Assembly: GCA_015222795.1 (NCBI GenBank)
Contig: JADFVY010000037.1
Location: 1 to 6,865 of the forward strand
Direction: 5' to 3'
DNA: 6,865 nt
DNA from: Pseudomonadota bacterium
Lineage (GTDB): Bacteria; Pseudomonadota; Alphaproteobacteria; UBA8366; JADFVY01
Shown here: positions 5,508 through 6,865 of the stretch, piece after piece
Layout of the letters: every line of letters starts with the position of its first letter
How positions within the stretch are numbered: the stretch's first letter is position 1
Program-made: the position numbers and the translations under genes
The notes under the pieces: model-generated
Seen by the model: the letters and a program-made list of their open reading frames with translations, nothing else
Told to the model about the DNA's origin: nothing
Databases searched by the model: none

Positions 5508-6865
5508 GTGCGGCTGATCGCGGAAAACGCCGGCGCTATCACCGACCTCCTGTCCGGCGAGACATTACGGGGGCCGGAATTGGCGGCCGAGACCCACCGG
5601 CGCGCGGCGCTGCTGGCGGGGCTGGGCATCGGGCGCGGGGATCGCGTGGTCATCGCCCATGGGGGAACGCCATCCTTCTTCGCCGATCTCTTCGCGGTTT
5701 GGCATCTGGGCGCGGCGGCGGTCTGCGCGAACCCGGTGATGACCGCCGGAGAATTCGAAAACATCGCCGCCTTCGTGGGCGCGCGCGCCGTGCTGGATGG
5801 CGAGGCGGGCAACGCGAACCTGGGCGGGCTGGCAGCGCCGGTTCTGTGCCTGGCGCGCGAAAGCGGCGCCGCCGACGTTCCCGATGACGCGGGCGAGTCC
5901 GGTGACGAGGCCCTGATTCTGTTCACCTCCGGCACCACCGGCGAACCGAAGGGCGTGGTTCATACCTTCGCCTCGCTGCGGGCGCGGCTGGCGCTGAACC
6001 GCGAACATATCGGCGACGAGACCCTGGCTCGGTCGCTGTGTGTGTTGCCGACTTATTTCGGACATGGGCTGATCGGCAATTGCCTGACGCCGCTGGCCGC
6101 CGGTCGGGATCTGTTTCTCTCCACCGGCATGGACATGCGGCGCATGGCCGGGCTGGGCGCCTTGCTGGACGAACATCGCATCAGTTTCATGAGTTCGGTG
6201 CCGTCCTTCTGGAAGATTGCGCTGAAATTCTCCAAACCGCCGACCGGGGGCAGTCTCGCGCGTATTCAGATCGGCTCGGCGCCGCTGTCCGCCGATTTAT
6301 GGCGGTCGGTCATCGAATGGGGCGGTGGGGTCGCGGTGGCGAACCTGTACGGCATTACCGAGGTGGCGAACTGGGCCGCCGGGGCGTCTTCCGCCGACTT
6401 CGAGCCCGCCGACGGGCTGGTCGGGCGCATGTGGGGCGGCGAGGCCGCGGTGCTGGATGCGGGGGGAAAGAGGCGGGGCGAAGGGGAGGGCGAGTTGCTG
6501 CTGCGGATGCCCTCGGTGATGTCGGGTTACTTCCAGCGGCCCGACCTGACCGAGCCGGTGCTGCTGGACGGATGGTTTCATACCGGCGATGTCGGGCGGA
6601 TCGGGGCGGATGGCGTAATCCGGTTGACGGGGCGGCAAAAGACCGAGATAAACCGGGCCGGCATGAAGATCCAGCCCGAGGAAATCGACTTGCTGCTGGA
6701 ACGGCATGAAGAGGTTGCCGAAGCTTGCACATTCGGCGTGCCCGACGTGATCAGCGGCGAGATCGTCGGCGCGGCTGTGCGGCTGGTGGACGGGGCCGGG
6801 GCGGACGCCGCCTCGCTGCGCGCCTGGTGCCTGGAGCGGATCAGGCGTGAGAGCGCGCCCGAGAA
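5508..6865 (+). CDS. AMP-forming acyl-CoA synthetase, 3' end beyond window
   Basis: An adenylate-forming ligase (ANL superfamily) that would activate a carboxylic acid with ATP and load it onto CoA. The first 452 residues are visible without a stop. Motifs in order are the P-loop-like LFTSGTTGEPKGV (138-150), PTYFGHGLIG (181-190), the acyl-pocket/adenine region QIGSAPL (254-260), YGITE (281-285), GWFHTGDVG (355-363, ATP-ribose Asp361) and the hinge region GRQKTEINRAGMKIQPEEID (375-394). The final segment with the catalytic Lys lies past 6865. The GTG start at 5508 is 5 bases after the ThDP stop; an AGTAGG-like site overlaps that stop, so translational coupling is likely. The N-terminus is short for the family: the sequence goes straight to the first alpha/beta unit. 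Substrate is unassigned; aromatic, short-chain or oxalate-type acids are all open. High third-position GC matches the two genes upstream. Confidence 0.88.
   Translation, partial: MRLIAENAGAITDLLSGETLRGPELAAETHRRAALLAGLGIGRGDRVVIAHGGTPSFFADLFAVWHLGAAAVCANPVMTAGEFENIAAFVGARAVLDGEAGNANLGGLAAPVLCLARESGAADVPDDAGESGDEALILFTSGTTGEPKGVVHTFASLRARLALNREHIGDETLARSLCVLPTYFGHGLIGNCLTPLAAGRDLFLSTGMDMRRMAGLGALLDEHRISFMSSVPSFWKIALKFSKPPTGGSLARIQIGSAPLSADLWRSVIEWGGGVAVANLYGITEVANWAAGASSADFEPADGLVGRMWGGEAAVLDAGGKRRGEGEGELLLRMPSVMSGYFQRPDLTEPVLLDGWFHTGDVGRIGADGVIRLTGRQKTEINRAGMKIQPEEIDLLLERHEEVAEACTFGVPDVISGEIVGAAVRLVDGAGADAASLRAWCLERIRRESAPE

Overview
This is a GC-rich bacterial chromosome window, most consistent with an alphaproteobacterium. 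The reasons are the very high G+C at third codon positions, TTG-rich -35 boxes with N17 spacers, the protein families present, and a tRNA gene with an encoded CCA. The taxonomic call is an inference from style; there is no marker gene to settle it.

Layout. Positions 1-135 are non-coding and hold three back-to-back GC hairpins. A minus-strand gene (136-846) encodes a cupin of the cysteine-dioxygenase-like type, with an Ala/Gly/Thr/Ser stretch encoded by a minisatellite near its N-terminus. A 524-base divergent intergenic region (847-1370) follows. It carries a good promoter in each direction, several inverted repeats, a 21-bp direct repeat and a 58-base stretch without G. The plus-strand gene at 1371-2300 is a DapA/NanA-superfamily Schiff-base aldolase whose active-site motifs look more like N-acetylneuraminate lyase than dihydrodipicolinate synthase. 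A minus-strand tRNA-Thr(TGT) with its own promoter lies at 2343-2418.

From 2558 to the window end there is a tight plus-strand operon of three genes: a class III (CaiB/BaiF) CoA-transferase, an acetolactate-synthase-fold ThDP enzyme (20-base gap), and an AMP-forming acyl-CoA synthetase (5-base gap, GTG start) that runs off the right edge. The last gene has no stop inside the window, but its reading frame is open throughout and carries the adenylation motifs.

How the genes may work together. A CoA-transferase and a CoA ligase are two ways of making an acyl-CoA, and a ThDP lyase/decarboxylase cleaves or forms C-C bonds next to a carbonyl. The trio resembles in outline the formyl-CoA transferase / oxalyl-CoA decarboxylase / oxalate-CoA ligase arrangement. 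However, the ThDP protein does not read like oxalyl-CoA decarboxylase, and it lacks the acetohydroxyacid-synthase Trp, so the substrate is unknown. With the aldolase and cupin nearby, a catabolic cluster for a small organic acid is a reasonable but unproven reading. Nothing here is a defence system, CRISPR array or mobile element.
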